From NCBI GenBank assembly GCA_027026755.1, contig JALVNE010000005.1:1-55045 (forward strand): a DNA stretch of 55,045 nucleotides, given 5' to 3'. A program made the position numbers and the translations under genes. Under the pieces are notes generated by a model. That model did no database searches, was not told the DNA's origin, and saw only the letters and a list, made by a program, of their open reading frames with translations. The stretch is from Sedimenticola sp. (lineage in GTDB: Bacteria > Pseudomonadota > Gammaproteobacteria > Chromatiales > Chromatiaceae). Below, piece by piece: positions 17,070-30,474 of this stretch (position 1 is its first letter; every line of letters starts with the position of its first letter).

Positions 17070-17184
17070 GCGGGACATTTTCCATTCGTTGGCGTCGCGT
17101 CATGGTCGCTCGGCAAACACTGTCTCCCTGAATGGGGCTGTCGTGGCGTCATTGCCGGGGGAAATGGCCGGCGGAATCTGCTGA
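17062..17184 (+). CDS. Possible 40-residue ORF bridging to rsmG
   Basis: An ATG at 17062 opens inside the end of the preceding gene and runs 40 codons to a TGA at 17182-17184, which overlaps the rsmG ATG by one base. The arrangement would couple rsmG translation to the upstream gene. The peptide has no recognisable motif and no obvious ribosome binding site, so it may be chance. Confidence 0.25.
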   Translation: MDERDIFHSLASRHGRSANTVSLNGAVVASLPGEMAGGIC

Positions 17185-17813
17185 TGGCGGACTATTGGCC
17201 GACACAACTCAGGGATGGACTGGCGGAGATGGGCATATCCGCCACCCCGAATCAGCAGCGCCTGCTGCTGGATTACCTGGCGCTGCTGGAAAAATGGAAC
17301 AAGGCCTTCAATCTCACCGCCGTGCGTGACCCCCGCAAAATGGTATCCCGGCAGCTGCTGGACAGCCTCTCCATTCTTCACCTGCTGCAGGGCGAACGCA
17401 TCCTGGACGTGGGCAGCGGCGCCGGCCTGCCAGGCATCCCCCTGTCCATCCTGGCTCCTGGGCGTTCCTTCATGCTTCTCGACACCAACAGCAAGAAGAC
17501 CCGCTTTCTCCGTCAGGCCAAGCTGGAGTTGGGTCTGGACAACGTGGAAATCGAACAGGCCAGGGTGGAAGGTTACCATCCATCCCGGCCGTTCGATGTC
17601 ATCACCTCCCGCGCTTTTGCCTCATTGCCGGACATGCTGGCCCTGACCCGGCATCTGCTGGCGCCGGGGGGATGCTGGCTGGCCATGAAGGGGACGATCC
17701 CCCAGGCTGAGCTGGAAGCCCTGGGTAAAGCATATCGCGTGGAAATTCAAGCGCTTGAGGTGCCCGGCGAAAGCGGCCAACGCCATGTAATCCTGATTCG
17801 CCCTGGTTTGTGA
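17184..17813 (+). CDS. rsmG: 16S rRNA (guanine527-N7)-methyltransferase
   Basis: The 209-residue Rossmann-fold enzyme uses S-adenosylmethionine to methylate G527 of 16S rRNA. It shows the SAM-binding ILDVGSGAGLPGIPL (about 73-87), LLDTNSKKTRFLRQA (about 98-112) and the RAFASLPDM motif conserved in GidB/RsmG. The N-terminal LLEKWNKAFNLTAVRDP is also typical. In most Gammaproteobacteria rsmG is followed by parA; here a 480-residue unknown gene intervenes. Confidence 0.96.
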   Translation: MADYWPTQLRDGLAEMGISATPNQQRLLLDYLALLEKWNKAFNLTAVRDPRKMVSRQLLDSLSILHLLQGERILDVGSGAGLPGIPLSILAPGRSFMLLDTNSKKTRFLRQAKLELGLDNVEIEQARVEGYHPSRPFDVITSRAFASLPDMLALTRHLLAPGGCWLAMKGTIPQAELEALGKAYRVEIQALEVPGESGQRHVILIRPGL

Positions 17814-17884
17814 GCATTTTCCTACAAGGAATCGGGACGATTGGCTATCCACAATCGTGGTTTTCCGAGCTATAGTCTGTGGTA

Positions 17885-17914
17885 CCCGGGGCAATCCGGG
17901 AAGGATGACATCCT
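17885..17914 (+). other. Two adjacent short hairpins upstream of the unknown gene
   Basis: CCCGG/CCGGG (17885-17889 and 17896-17900) and AGGAT/ATCCT (17902-17906 and 17910-17914) form back-to-back small stems immediately before the ribosome binding site of the 17932 gene. They could influence translation initiation. No known riboswitch consensus was recognised. Confidence 0.3.
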
Positions 17915-17931
17915 GAAGCGGAGATATGGAC

Positions 17932-19374
17932 ATGGAACAGAATCGTGAAGGCAGACCGGACGCGGAGCAGGGTAGCGGAAACACTCCCTTCCTGAGAGAG
18001 CGGCACATGTTCCGCCTGTTGCTGCAGAGCAATGCCAACTATTTTGGTACCCGGCCGGACAGTTTGCTGCCGGCCAGAACGCCCATCTGCTGCAACCGTT
18101 ACTACGAAGAGATCAGCTGCGTCGCCTGGGACCGAAAAACCCAGTCTCTGGTGGCCATCATCGCCCTGCACCACGCGGCTGGCTATGCCGGAGGAACCCG
18201 CATGAGCCGGACGCCGGAACACCTGCGTTTCTACCTTTCCCTGGATGGTGGCAAGAGCTGGCTGGATCAGGGCCATACCGCTGTATGCGTGGAAGATGCG
18301 CCGGCCGAGGGCGACCGCCATTACGCGGTCAGGCTGGAGCCGCGGCTGAGCGCCGGGGAGCTGGGCGGTGGCGAGGTCCGGGTGCGGGCGATACTGGCAT
18401 GGGATGACCTTCCCCCCGCGGAGAATCCGGAATGGAAGCCGGTGTTCGGCGACGTGCATGAAGCCCCGCTGGCAGTGGAAGGCGGGCTGGAGGCCGCAGG
18501 GACATCCCCGTTGCTGGCGGCCGGGCTGGGTGGCTCTCTGGCCAGCCGCATGCTGGCCGTGGCGCGACTCACGGCGGATGATCTGCGTTCCCGGCGTTTC
18601 CGCTGCCTGAGCTTCTGGACGGCAAAGGAGGAAAACAGTGGTTTCGACTATTGTCTGGGAAACTTTGAGCTGCCGGAAGGGATCGCGGAACATGTGGTCA
18701 CTCTCCCCCTGGATCTGCTGGACAGCCGACGCGTCTGCGCAGAAAGCAGTTCCCTGTTGCGGGTGAAACTGGTGCTTTCAGCTGAACCCTTGGCAGAAGG
18801 AGATATTGCGCCTGAGGGGGACGGTACAGTCAGGGTGGGGGAGGCCTGTCTCACCATTCCTCCCCAGGTGAGGGCGGCGGCAGGAGAGATCGCCCTGGTC
18901 GGCGGTCGTTCCGCGCGGGATCTCCATGTGCCCGAGCTGCGCATCGACCTGCCGGAAGGAGGGGAGATCCTCGTTCAGGGCGTGCCCCGGGAAGGTTGCA
19001 GCTATATCGTGGAAATCAGTGACGATGGCCTGGAATGGCATGCCCTGTCCAAGAGTTTCGCTGTCATGGACCAGCAGGGACGCCGCGTCATTCACAGGCC
19101 CGACCCGGAAACCGGCCGGTTCCGTTATCTTCCCCATGAGAAAAATGTGCTGGGCATGCTGGCCCGCTGGGATGCCCCCCGGTCCGGCAGATGGCAGCTG
19201 CGGCTGCGTGTCTATATGCGAGGAATCCTGTTGCCTGAGAGCGACGAGGTCGTAGTGCGGATCGAAAATGGCAGGGACGGGGGGATGGATGATTCAGCAG
19301 AGGAAGAAACGACCGGGGCGACGCTAGGCCTGTGCCAGAGCAACGCGGGAGCCAGGGTGTTTCCCCGCTTTTGA
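17932..19374 (+). CDS. Unrecognised 480-residue protein between rsmG and parA
   Basis: I do not recognise this family. The product has no signal peptide or transmembrane segment and is acidic. The N-terminal third contains RYYEEISCVAWDRKTQSLVA and HLRFYLSLDGGKSWLDQG, which has the look of a beta-strand/Asp-box-like turn (SxDGGxSW). The C-terminal third contains YIVEISDDGLEWHALSKSF and WQLRLRVYMRG, also beta-rich, so a multi-beta-sandwich or propeller-like protein is plausible. GGAG at 17920-17923 fits the ATG at 17932 better than the in-frame ATG at 17926. It interrupts the usual rsmG-parA adjacency. A 160-base gap follows before parA. Confidence 0.65.
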   Translation: MEQNREGRPDAEQGSGNTPFLRERHMFRLLLQSNANYFGTRPDSLLPARTPICCNRYYEEISCVAWDRKTQSLVAIIALHHAAGYAGGTRMSRTPEHLRFYLSLDGGKSWLDQGHTAVCVEDAPAEGDRHYAVRLEPRLSAGELGGGEVRVRAILAWDDLPPAENPEWKPVFGDVHEAPLAVEGGLEAAGTSPLLAAGLGGSLASRMLAVARLTADDLRSRRFRCLSFWTAKEENSGFDYCLGNFELPEGIAEHVVTLPLDLLDSRRVCAESSSLLRVKLVLSAEPLAEGDIAPEGDGTVRVGEACLTIPPQVRAAAGEIALVGGRSARDLHVPELRIDLPEGGEILVQGVPREGCSYIVEISDDGLEWHALSKSFAVMDQQGRRVIHRPDPETGRFRYLPHEKNVLGMLARWDAPRSGRWQLRLRVYMRGILLPESDEVVVRIENGRDGGMDDSAEEETTGATLGLCQSNAGARVFPRF

Positions 19375-19534
19375 TCCGGGATAAGCTCCTGCCCATGTTG
19401 GATGGGGTCCAGGGATTGGCGCCGGCGTGCTGGTTCCCGGCCAAGGCCGGGGAATAATCTTCCCCACCGGTGAAACATCCGGCCCGGACTGGTAAACTCG
19501 GGCCTTGTTTCCAGTCAGCTGCGAAGATCAGTCC

Positions 19535-20311
19535 ATGGCGCGCATCATCAGTATCGCCAACCAGAAAGGGGGGGTTGGCAAGACCACCACAGCGGTCAAT
19601 CTTGCCTCGGCCCTGGCGGGCGTGCGCAAGCGGGTGCTGCTGGTGGATCTGGACCCCCAGGGAAACGCCACCATGGGCTGCGGGGTGGACAAGCACGAGC
19701 TGGAGCAGAGCACCTGCGACGTATTGCTGGAGAATGTGCCGCCGCGCAGGGTCCTGCGACGCAGTGCCGGTGACGAGTTCGACGTGCTGCCATCCAACAC
19801 CGACCTGACTGCGGCGGAAGTGGGGTTGATGAACCACAGCATGCGCGAGAAGCGTCTGGCCCTGGCCCTCAAGCCCCTGCAGGATGAATACGATTACATC
19901 CTCATCGACTGCCCGCCTTCCCTGAGCATGCTCACCATCAATGCCCTGGTGGCCAGCGATGGCGTGCTGGTACCCCTGCAGACCGAGTACTATGCCCTGG
20001 AAGGCTTGACCGGCCTGCTCAATACCATCGAGCAGATCCGGGAGTTCTACAATCCCCGCCTCAAGCTGGAGGGGATACTGCGCACCATGCACGATATGCG
20101 CAACCGCCTGTCGGCGGAAGTCTCCCGGCAGCTCATCGATCATTTTGGCGACACCGTCTTCCGCACCATCATTCCGCGCAATGTGCGTGTGGCGGAGGCC
20201 CCCAGCCATGGCCAGTCGGTTCTGCTGTATGATAGGTATTCCCGCGGGGCGGTCAGCTATATGGCGCTGGCCAGCGAGATGGTGCGGCGGCATGAATCAG
20301 AATCCGGGTAA
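19535..20311 (+). CDS. parA: Chromosome partitioning ATPase ParA (Soj)
   Basis: The 258-residue ParA-type ATPase has the deviant Walker A KGGVGKTT (residues 11-18), the DLDPQGNATMG switch I region and the IDCPPSLSMLTINAL Walker B/switch II. It works with ParB and parS sites near the origin to segregate chromosomes. The chosen ATG directly precedes the conserved ARIISIANQKGG start, and no N-terminal helix-turn-helix is present, as expected for a chromosomal ParA. parB begins 6 bases after the stop. Confidence 0.95.
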   Translation: MARIISIANQKGGVGKTTTAVNLASALAGVRKRVLLVDLDPQGNATMGCGVDKHELEQSTCDVLLENVPPRRVLRRSAGDEFDVLPSNTDLTAAEVGLMNHSMREKRLALALKPLQDEYDYILIDCPPSLSMLTINALVASDGVLVPLQTEYYALEGLTGLLNTIEQIREFYNPRLKLEGILRTMHDMRNRLSAEVSRQLIDHFGDTVFRTIIPRNVRVAEAPSHGQSVLLYDRYSRGAVSYMALASEMVRRHESESG

Positions 20312-20317
20312 CAGACT

Positions 20318-21199
20318 ATGGCAAAACGTGGATTAGGCAGGGGACTGGATGCGCTGCTGGGCGGCGGCCAGGGGGGAACTCGCGGTTCGGCAGACGAACA
20401 GCCGGCGGCAGCCGGCGCGCCCATGATGCTGGCGGTGGATCTGTTGCAGCGCGGCCGTTTCCAGCCCCGGCGGCATTTCGACGAGGACAAGCTGCGCGAG
20501 CTGGCGGATTCCATTGCCGCCCAGGGCGTGGTGCAGCCCGTGGTGGTGCGTGAAGTGGGCGGGGGCAAATACGAACTCATTGCCGGCGAGCGCCGCTGGC
20601 GCGCGGCCCAGCTTGCCGGGCTGGCGGAGATCCCCGTGGTGTTGCGCAACGTGGACGACCAGGCCGCCATGGCCATGGCGCTCATCGAGAACATCCAGCG
20701 TGACGATCTCAATCCCCTGGAAGAAGCCCAGGCCCTGCACCGCCTGCTGGAAGAATTCGAACTCACCCACCAGCAGATCGCCCAGGCCGTGGGCAAGTCG
20801 CGCACCACCGTCACCAACCTCATGCGCCTGCTGGAACTCAATCCCGATGTCAAGCAGCTGGTGGAGGCCGGCAGCCTGGAGATGGGCCATGCCCGGGCCC
20901 TGCTTCCCCTGGAAGGCGAACTGCAGAGTGAAGCGGCCAGAATCGTGACAAAGAAGGGACTGTCCGTTCGGGAAACGGAGGCTCTGGTGCGGCGTTTCAA
21001 GGAGCATGGGGGTGAGCCGAAACGAAGCGCGGCGCCAAAAGTGGAGGAGGACCCGGACGTGCGCCGGCTCGTCCAGTCTCTCACCGACCGCCTGGGCGCG
21101 CCGGTGCAGCTCAAGCAGGGAAGCGGCGGCAAGGGCAAGCTCATCATCAGTTACAACAGCCTGGACGAACTCGAGGGCATCATGGAGCACATCCGGTAG
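20318..21199 (+). CDS. parB: Chromosome partitioning protein ParB (Spo0J)
   Basis: The 293-residue protein shows the ParB order: basic N-terminus RGLGRGLDALLGG, the CTP-binding segment with GERRWRAAQLAG (about 90-101) and ENIQRDDLNPLEEAQA, the helix-turn-helix LTHQQIAQAVGKSRTTVTNLMRLL, and a C-terminal dimerisation domain. It binds parS and slides as a CTP-gated clamp. I did not see a parS palindrome in the window by eye. Confidence 0.95.
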   Translation: MAKRGLGRGLDALLGGGQGGTRGSADEQPAAAGAPMMLAVDLLQRGRFQPRRHFDEDKLRELADSIAAQGVVQPVVVREVGGGKYELIAGERRWRAAQLAGLAEIPVVLRNVDDQAAMAMALIENIQRDDLNPLEEAQALHRLLEEFELTHQQIAQAVGKSRTTVTNLMRLLELNPDVKQLVEAGSLEMGHARALLPLEGELQSEAARIVTKKGLSVRETEALVRRFKEHGGEPKRSAAPKVEEDPDVRRLVQSLTDRLGAPVQLKQGSGGKGKLIISYNSLDELEGIMEHIR

Positions 21200-21220
21200 T
21201 CCATGCGATTTCGCATGGAC
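21199..21220 (+). terminator. Hairpin at the end of parB
   Basis: GTCCATGCG and CGCATGGAC form a perfect 9-base stem with an ATTT loop, beginning within the parB stop region. There is no long T tract afterwards (GGTTTCC), so it is at best a weak or Rho-assisted terminator separating parAB from the ATP synthase operon. Confidence 0.45.
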
Positions 21221-21258
21221 GGTTTCCGGATTGTGGTATAATTTGATCCCTGCATCGG

Positions 21259-21287
21259 TTGACCTTATATGAGTGAATGCTTATACT
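21259..21287 (+). promoter_or_regulatory. Sigma-70 promoter for the ATP synthase operon
   Basis: TTGACC (21259-21264) and TATACT (21282-21287) are spaced by exactly 17 bases, close to the housekeeping consensus, 45 bases upstream of the atpI start. A second -10-like TATAAT lies at 21237-21242 without a good -35. Confidence 0.75.
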
Positions 21288-21331
21288 TGTCAGGCTTTGC
21301 AGGGAGGCGATTCTGACCTGTGGGGAATGGC

Positions 21332-22592
<1,261 letters not shown>

Positions 22593-22631
22593 CGACCGAT
22601 TCGTTTAACTATTAACTTTGATCTATATTGA

Positions 22632-22880
<249 letters not shown>

Positions 22881-22926
22881 GACCTCGGGTGAACTTTCCA
22901 ACCTCTCGTCTTAACGGGGTAACGGG

Positions 22927-23397
22927 ATGAATATCAATCTGACTCTTATTGCTCAGCTGATATCTTTTGCGGTGTTCGTCTGGTTCACCATGAAATATGT
23001 CTGGCCGCCCATGGTCAAGGCCATGGAGGACCGCAAGGCGAAGATCGCCGATGGCCTGGCCGCGGCCGAAAGAGGCGTTCATGAGCAGGAGCTGGCCAAG
23101 AAGGCGGCTCTGGAAAAGCTGCACGAAGCCAAGCAGCAGTCGGCGGAAATCGTTTCCCGGGCGGAAAAGCGCGCGGCGGAAATCGTCGATGAGGCCAAGG
23201 ACCAGGCGCGCGCCGAGGGCGAGCGTCTGCTCGCGGCAGCCCAGGCTGAAATCGAACAGGAAGCCAACAAGGCCCGGGAAGCCCTGCGCACCAAGGTGGC
23301 AGAGCTGGCGGTGCTCGGCGCGGAGAAGATCCTGCGCAAGGAGATCAACGCCGATGCCCACAAGGACATCGTTGACTCCCTGGCCAAGCAGATCTAG
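22927..23397 (+). CDS. atpF: F1Fo ATP synthase subunit b
   Basis: The 156-residue peripheral stalk subunit has one N-terminal membrane helix ([20 protein letters not shown]) followed by a long Ala/Glu/Lys-rich coiled coil, with the conserved KYVWPP segment just after the membrane. It dimerises to link subunit a to the delta subunit on F1. Length and position between atpE and atpH are standard. Confidence 0.97.
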   Translation: MNINLTLIAQLISFAVFVWFTMKYVWPPMVKAMEDRKAKIADGLAAAERGVHEQELAKKAALEKLHEAKQQSAEIVSRAEKRAAEIVDEAKDQARAEGERLLAAAQAEIEQEANKAREALRTKVAELAVLGAEKILRKEINADAHKDIVDSLAKQI

Positions 23398-23405
23398 GCC
23401 GCGTC

Positions 23406-23945
23406 ATGTCCCAGGATTTGACAACCATAGCCAGACCATACGCTGAAGCGGTCTTCGCCCGGGCTCAGGAAACCGGCACGCTGGACGAGTGGGCCGAAAC
23501 CCTGACATTTCTGGCTGCCGTGGCGGCTGACGAGGCCGTGGCGGACATCATTGCCAACCCGGCGGTGAATCACGACCGCAAGGCCGAGCTGCTACTGGAC
23601 ATCGGTGAAGGCAAGCTCTCCGATGAAGCACAGAACCTGGTGCGCCTGCTGGTGGAAAACGGCCGCGTCCCGGCGCTGCCGGAAATGGCCACGCTGTACC
23701 AGCAGATGAAGAGCGAGCACGATGGCGTCATCGACGTGGAAGTGGTGTCCGCCTATGCCCTCAAGCCGGCGCTGGAGAAGGAACTGGCCGCTGCGCTGAA
23801 ACAGAAGCTGGGCAAGGATGTACACATCAGCAGCCGCAAGGACCCGTCTCTCATAGGCGGCGTGAAGATACGTGCGGGCGATATGGTCATAGACGGTTCA
23901 GTGGCTGGGGCCTTGTCCCAGCTGGCCAACGAATTAGGAATTTAA
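23406..23945 (+). CDS. atpH: F1Fo ATP synthase subunit delta
   Basis: The 179-residue subunit connects the b-dimer to the top of the alpha3beta3 hexamer. It has the helical N-terminal domain ([16 protein letters not shown]) and the C-terminal signature of the OSCP/delta family, [21 protein letters not shown]. The gene starts 8 bases after the atpF stop. Confidence 0.96.
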   Translation: MSQDLTTIARPYAEAVFARAQETGTLDEWAETLTFLAAVAADEAVADIIANPAVNHDRKAELLLDIGEGKLSDEAQNLVRLLVENGRVPALPEMATLYQQMKSEHDGVIDVEVVSAYALKPALEKELAAALKQKLGKDVHISSRKDPSLIGGVKIRAGDMVIDGSVAGALSQLANELGI

Positions 23946-23958
23946 ACGGGTAAGCGAC

Positions 23959-25500
<1,542 letters not shown>

Positions 25501-25538
25501 GGCGAGAGTCGAGACACAACCGGAATCAGGACTGAGAC

Positions 25539-26414
25539 ATGGCAGGCGCTAAAGAGATACGCACCCAGATCGCTTCCATCAAGAGCACGCAGAAGATCAC
25601 GCGTGCCATGGAAATGGTTGCCGCGGCCAAGATGCGCAAGGCCCAGGACCGCATGCACGCGTCCCGGCCTTATGCGGAAAAGATGCGCGCCGTCATTGGT
25701 CATCTGGCCATGGCGAATCCGCAGTTGAAACATCCTTTCATGGTGAAGCGTGATGTCAAGTCCGTGGGCTATATCATCGTTTCATCCGACCGGGGGCTGT
25801 GCGGCGGTCTGAACAACAACTTGTTCCGCCGCCTGGTGAAGGATGTCAAGGAACTGCATGATGCCGATATCGACGTCCGCTACTGCCTGGTGGGTAACAA
25901 GGCCGTGGCCTTTTTCAGCCGTGTGGGTGGTGATGTCATGGCCCAGGTCACCCAGATGAGCGAATCCGCGCATGTGGAAGACCTGGTGGGCACGATCAAG
26001 GTGATGCTGGACGCTTTCGTGGATGGCAAGGTGGACGAGATCCGCGTGGCCTACAACCGTTTCGTCAACACCATGACCCAGGAGCCGGTGGTGGAACAGC
26101 TGGTGCCGCTGCCGGAAGTGGAGATGGATGAAGAAGAAGCAGCCAAGCTGCGCGTGCATTGGGACTATATCTACGAGCCCGACGCGGAAGTGGTGCTCAA
26201 CGATTTGCTGGCCCGCTATGTCGAGTCCCTGGCCTACCAGGCCGTGGTGGAGAACGGCGCCTGTGAACAGTCCGCGCGCATGGTGGCCATGAAGGCGGCT
26301 TCGGACAATGCCGGCAGCCTCATCGACGAGCTGGAACTGGTTTACAACAAGGCGCGTCAGGCGGCGATCACCCAGGAGATCTCGGAGATCGTCAGTGGCG
26401 CGGCCGCGGTATAA
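25539..26414 (+). CDS. atpG: F1Fo ATP synthase subunit gamma
   Basis: The 291-residue central rotor subunit has paired N- and C-terminal helices: [23 protein letters not shown] at the N-terminus and [34 protein letters not shown] at the C-terminus, with the [10 protein letters not shown] segment in between. It is followed by an unusual 230-base gap before atpD that holds a palindromic element. Confidence 0.97.
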   Translation: MAGAKEIRTQIASIKSTQKITRAMEMVAAAKMRKAQDRMHASRPYAEKMRAVIGHLAMANPQLKHPFMVKRDVKSVGYIIVSSDRGLCGGLNNNLFRRLVKDVKELHDADIDVRYCLVGNKAVAFFSRVGGDVMAQVTQMSESAHVEDLVGTIKVMLDAFVDGKVDEIRVAYNRFVNTMTQEPVVEQLVPLPEVEMDEEEAAKLRVHWDYIYEPDAEVVLNDLLARYVESLAYQAVVENGACEQSARMVAMKAASDNAGSLIDELELVYNKARQAAITQEISEIVSGAAAV

Positions 26415-26460
26415 CGAATTTGACTTTTGTAGTGACTGTTCTGCGTGATTTGTTGAAAGG

Positions 26461-26558
26461 TGGTAAGTCATTGCATATCCAGGGCGCTGTGAATACATCC
26501 CTGTACGCTCTGCGGCAGCTTCCCTGCTGCCGAAGCCTGGCTATGCAATGACTTACCA
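26461..26558 (+). repeat. 98-bp palindromic element between atpG and atpD
   Basis: The arms 26461-26483 and 26536-26558 are 23-base inverted repeats with one mismatch (outermost TGGTAAGTCATTGCATA). Inside are CGCTGTGAATACATCC (26485-26500), a small TACA-TCCC-TGTA hairpin and a seven-base stem CGGCAGC/GCTGCCG with loop TTCCCT. The 16-base core recurs with one change at 53641-53656 in another palindrome. In the transcript the whole element would fold into a long cruciform-like structure between the gamma and beta cistrons. Confidence 0.8.
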
Positions 26559-26626
26559 TCTTCCTGACGCAAAATGATGAACAGTTACCTTTTGTATTTT
26601 GCCGCTTCCTGCGGCTTGAACATTGA

Positions 26627-28024
<1,398 letters not shown>

Positions 28025-28045
28025 GCCCGGACGGGAGAATAAATC

Positions 28046-28471
28046 ATGGCCATGACAGTGCATGTGGATATCGTCAGCGCGGAAGGCAGCCTGTTTTCCG
28101 GCCAAGGTGAGATGATCTATGCACCCGCGGTAATGGGCGAGATCGGCATTGCGCCGCGCCATGCGCCCCTAGTCACCCGTCTCAAGCCCGGTGACGTGCG
28201 CGTCGATCCCGGTCAGGGCAAGCCCATGGAGCATTTCTATGTCTCCGGGGGCATCATCGAGGTGCAGCCCTTCCGGGTGACCATCATGGCTGATACCGGC
28301 ATACGGGCCGCCGACCTGGACGAGGCCGCTGCTCTCGAGGCCAAGCGCCGGGCCGAGGAAGCCCTGGCCAACAAGACAGGCAAGATGGAGCTGGCCAAGG
28401 CCCAGGCCGAACTGGCGGAGGCCATGGCTCAGTTGAGGGCCATCGAGAAGCTGCGCAAGCTCAAGAAATGA
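28046..28471 (+). CDS. atpC: F1Fo ATP synthase subunit epsilon
   Basis: The 141-residue subunit has an N-terminal beta-sandwich ([34 protein letters not shown]) and a C-terminal two-helix regulatory hairpin rich in Ala, Glu and Lys. It binds gamma and inhibits hydrolysis. It is the last gene of the operon and is followed by a strong terminator. Confidence 0.96.
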   Translation: MAMTVHVDIVSAEGSLFSGQGEMIYAPAVMGEIGIAPRHAPLVTRLKPGDVRVDPGQGKPMEHFYVSGGIIEVQPFRVTIMADTGIRAADLDEAAALEAKRRAEEALANKTGKMELAKAQAELAEAMAQLRAIEKLRKLKK

Positions 28472-28518
28472 CCTCGTCGAACTGAATCCGCGCACGGCAT
28501 TTTTCCCTTCCAATGCAA

Positions 28519-28557
28519 AGCCCTGACAGCAAACGCTGTCAGGGCTGTTCGTTTTTT
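28519..28557 (+). terminator. Rho-independent terminator of the ATP synthase operon
   Basis: AGCCCTGACAGC and GCTGTCAGGGCT form a perfect 12-base stem with an AAAC loop (28519-28546), followed after GTTCG by six T residues. It sits 48 bases after the atpC stop. Confidence 0.9.
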
Positions 28558-28571
28558 GTAGAATTGAAACC

Positions 28572-29072
28572 ATGAGCAAAGAAATCGTAAAACCCGGAAA
28601 ATACGTTTCCATCAGCTACACCATCCGTGACGGGGATGGCAATGTCGTGGAGCAGCATGATCTGCCCATCGGCTTTGTCTATGGTTCCGACACCGAACTC
28701 ATCGGCGGTATGGATCAGGCCATTGCCGGCAAGTCTGCCGGCGACGAGGTCGAGGTCAGCCTGCCGCCCCAGGACACCTTTGGCGAGCATGACCCGGATC
28801 TGACCTTCACCGACGACCTGGAGAATGTTCCGCCCCAGTTTCGCCATGTGGGCGCGGAAGTGCAGATGCAGAACGAGGCGGGGGACACCAAGACCTTTTA
28901 CATCTCCCGCATCGAGGACGGCAAGGTCACTATCGATGGCAACCACCCCCTGGCGGGCAAGACCCTGAAGGTTCACGTCAGGATTCTGGAGGTGCGGGAT
29001 GCCCAGCCCGGCGAGGAACGCACCAGCGGCATTCATTCGGTACAGGCGCCGGGATCCATGAGCATCAACTGA
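28572..29072 (+). CDS. FKBP-type peptidyl-prolyl isomerase, SlyD-like
   Basis: The 166-residue product has the SlyD layout: FKBP strands (VSISYTIRDGDGNVVEQ, FVYGSDTELIGGMDQAIAGKSAGDEVEVSLPP) interrupted by an insert-in-flap chaperone domain (about 70-125), then NHPLAGKTLKVHVRILEVRDA. SlyD proteins catalyse proline isomerisation and act as folding chaperones in the cytoplasm. The His/Cys-rich nickel-binding tail of E. coli SlyD is missing; the tail is short. It could be named slyD-like or fkpB-like; I leave the symbol empty. Confidence 0.88.
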   Translation: MSKEIVKPGKYVSISYTIRDGDGNVVEQHDLPIGFVYGSDTELIGGMDQAIAGKSAGDEVEVSLPPQDTFGEHDPDLTFTDDLENVPPQFRHVGAEVQMQNEAGDTKTFYISRIEDGKVTIDGNHPLAGKTLKVHVRILEVRDAQPGEERTSGIHSVQAPGSMSIN

Positions 29073-29111
29073 TCAGGCGGTGTGCCAAACAATCATCAGG
29101 GAGGAATAGGG

Positions 29112-30473
29112 ATGAAACTCGGTATCGTGATTCTGGCGGCAGGGCAGGGCACAAGGATGAAATCCCGGTTGCCCAAGGTGCTGCATCCGCTGGCAGGCAA
29201 GCCCTTGCTGGCCCATGTCATTGAAACTGCCCGTTCTCTTGAACCTGACGCCATGGTCGTGGTGTACGGCCATGGTGGTGAGCAGGTACGCGAAGCACTG
29301 GATGCGCCAGGACTGCAATGGGTGGAACAGGCAGAGCAGTTGGGCACCGGGCACGCCGTGCAGCAGGCGCTGCCCGCCCTCAAGGATCTGGACCGGGTGC
29401 TGGTGCTGTATGGCGATGTGCCGCTCATGCGCCGGGAAAGCCTGCAATCCCTGCTCGCCACGGCCCCTTCCGGCTTTGGCCTGATGACCGTGGACCTGGA
29501 TGATCCGCAGGGGTATGGCCGTATCCTGCGTGACGAGCAGGGACGGGTCACTGGCATCGTTGAACAGAAGGATGCCAGCGAAGAGCAACTGCGGATTCGA
29601 GAGGTCAACACCGGCATCATGCTGGTGGACGCGCCTTCCCTGGCCCGCTGGCTGGAACAGCTCAGCCCCCAGAATGCCCAGGGCGAATACTATCTCACCG
29701 ACATCGTGGCCCTGGCCGTGGCGGAAGGCGTGGAGATACAGGTCGCCCAACCGGAAGATCCCGTGGAAGCCGAAGGCGTCAATGATCGCCTGCAGCTTGC
29801 CGCCCTGGAGCGGGTATATCAGCGTTGGCAGGCGCAAGTCCTGATGCGGGATGGCGTCACCCTCAAGGACCCCGCGCGTTTCGACCTGCGTGGCAGCCTG
29901 CGCACCGGCATGGACGTGAGCCTGGACGTGAACGTCATCATCGAAGGCGAGGTGGTGCTGGGCGACAATGTCAGCGTGGGCGCCAACACGGTGCTGCGCA
30001 ACGTACGGGTGGCGGACAATGTCGTGATCCGCGAGAACTGTGTCATCGAGGATGCGGTCATCGGCCCGGACAGTGCCATCGGTCCCTTCTCCCGTATCCG
30101 TCCCGGTACTGAACTCACCGGTGGTGCCCATGTGGGCAACTTCGTGGAGATCAAGAATTCCACCATTGGCCTGGGTTCCAAGGTCAATCACCTCACCTAT
30201 ATTGGCGATACCCTCATGGGCGCCGGGGTGAATATCGGCGCCGGCACCATCACCTGCAATTACGACGGCGCCTACAAGCATCGCACCACCATCGAAGACA
30301 AGGCCTTCATCGGCTCCAACACCGCGTTGGTGGCGCCGGTGACCGTGGGGGAAGACGCCACCATAGGGGCGGGATCGGTCATCGCCAAGGATGCGCCTGC
30401 TGGTGAACTCACTCTGGCCAGGGGCAAACAGGTAACCATCAAAGGCTGGAAACGGCCCAAAAAGGGAGCATGA
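29112..30473 (+). CDS. glmU: Bifunctional GlmU: GlcNAc-1-P uridyltransferase / GlcN-1-P acetyltransferase
   Basis: The 453-residue bifunctional enzyme makes UDP-GlcNAc for peptidoglycan and lipopolysaccharide. The N-terminal pyrophosphorylase domain starts with [20 protein letters not shown] and has the VLYGDVPLM motif; from about 250 onward there is a left-handed beta-helix with hexapeptide repeats, ending with [19 protein letters not shown] (about 380). GGAGGAATAGGG precedes the ATG at 29112. glmS follows after 1 base, so the two consecutive amino-sugar enzymes are coupled. Confidence 0.98.
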   Translation: MKLGIVILAAGQGTRMKSRLPKVLHPLAGKPLLAHVIETARSLEPDAMVVVYGHGGEQVREALDAPGLQWVEQAEQLGTGHAVQQALPALKDLDRVLVLYGDVPLMRRESLQSLLATAPSGFGLMTVDLDDPQGYGRILRDEQGRVTGIVEQKDASEEQLRIREVNTGIMLVDAPSLARWLEQLSPQNAQGEYYLTDIVALAVAEGVEIQVAQPEDPVEAEGVNDRLQLAALERVYQRWQAQVLMRDGVTLKDPARFDLRGSLRTGMDVSLDVNVIIEGEVVLGDNVSVGANTVLRNVRVADNVVIRENCVIEDAVIGPDSAIGPFSRIRPGTELTGGAHVGNFVEIKNSTIGLGSKVNHLTYIGDTLMGAGVNIGAGTITCNYDGAYKHRTTIEDKAFIGSNTALVAPVTVGEDATIGAGSVIAKDAPAGELTLARGKQVTIKGWKRPKKGA

Positions 30474-30474
30474 A

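Noticed and set aside
19535..21199. A parS site near parAB
   Set aside because: I looked for the TGTTTCACGTGAAACA-type palindrome by eye and did not find it in the window; the sites may lie elsewhere near the origin.
28046..28471. A sodium-translocating ATP synthase
   Set aside because: The c subunit lacks the extra sodium-ligand residues around D58, so a proton-coupled enzyme is the better reading.
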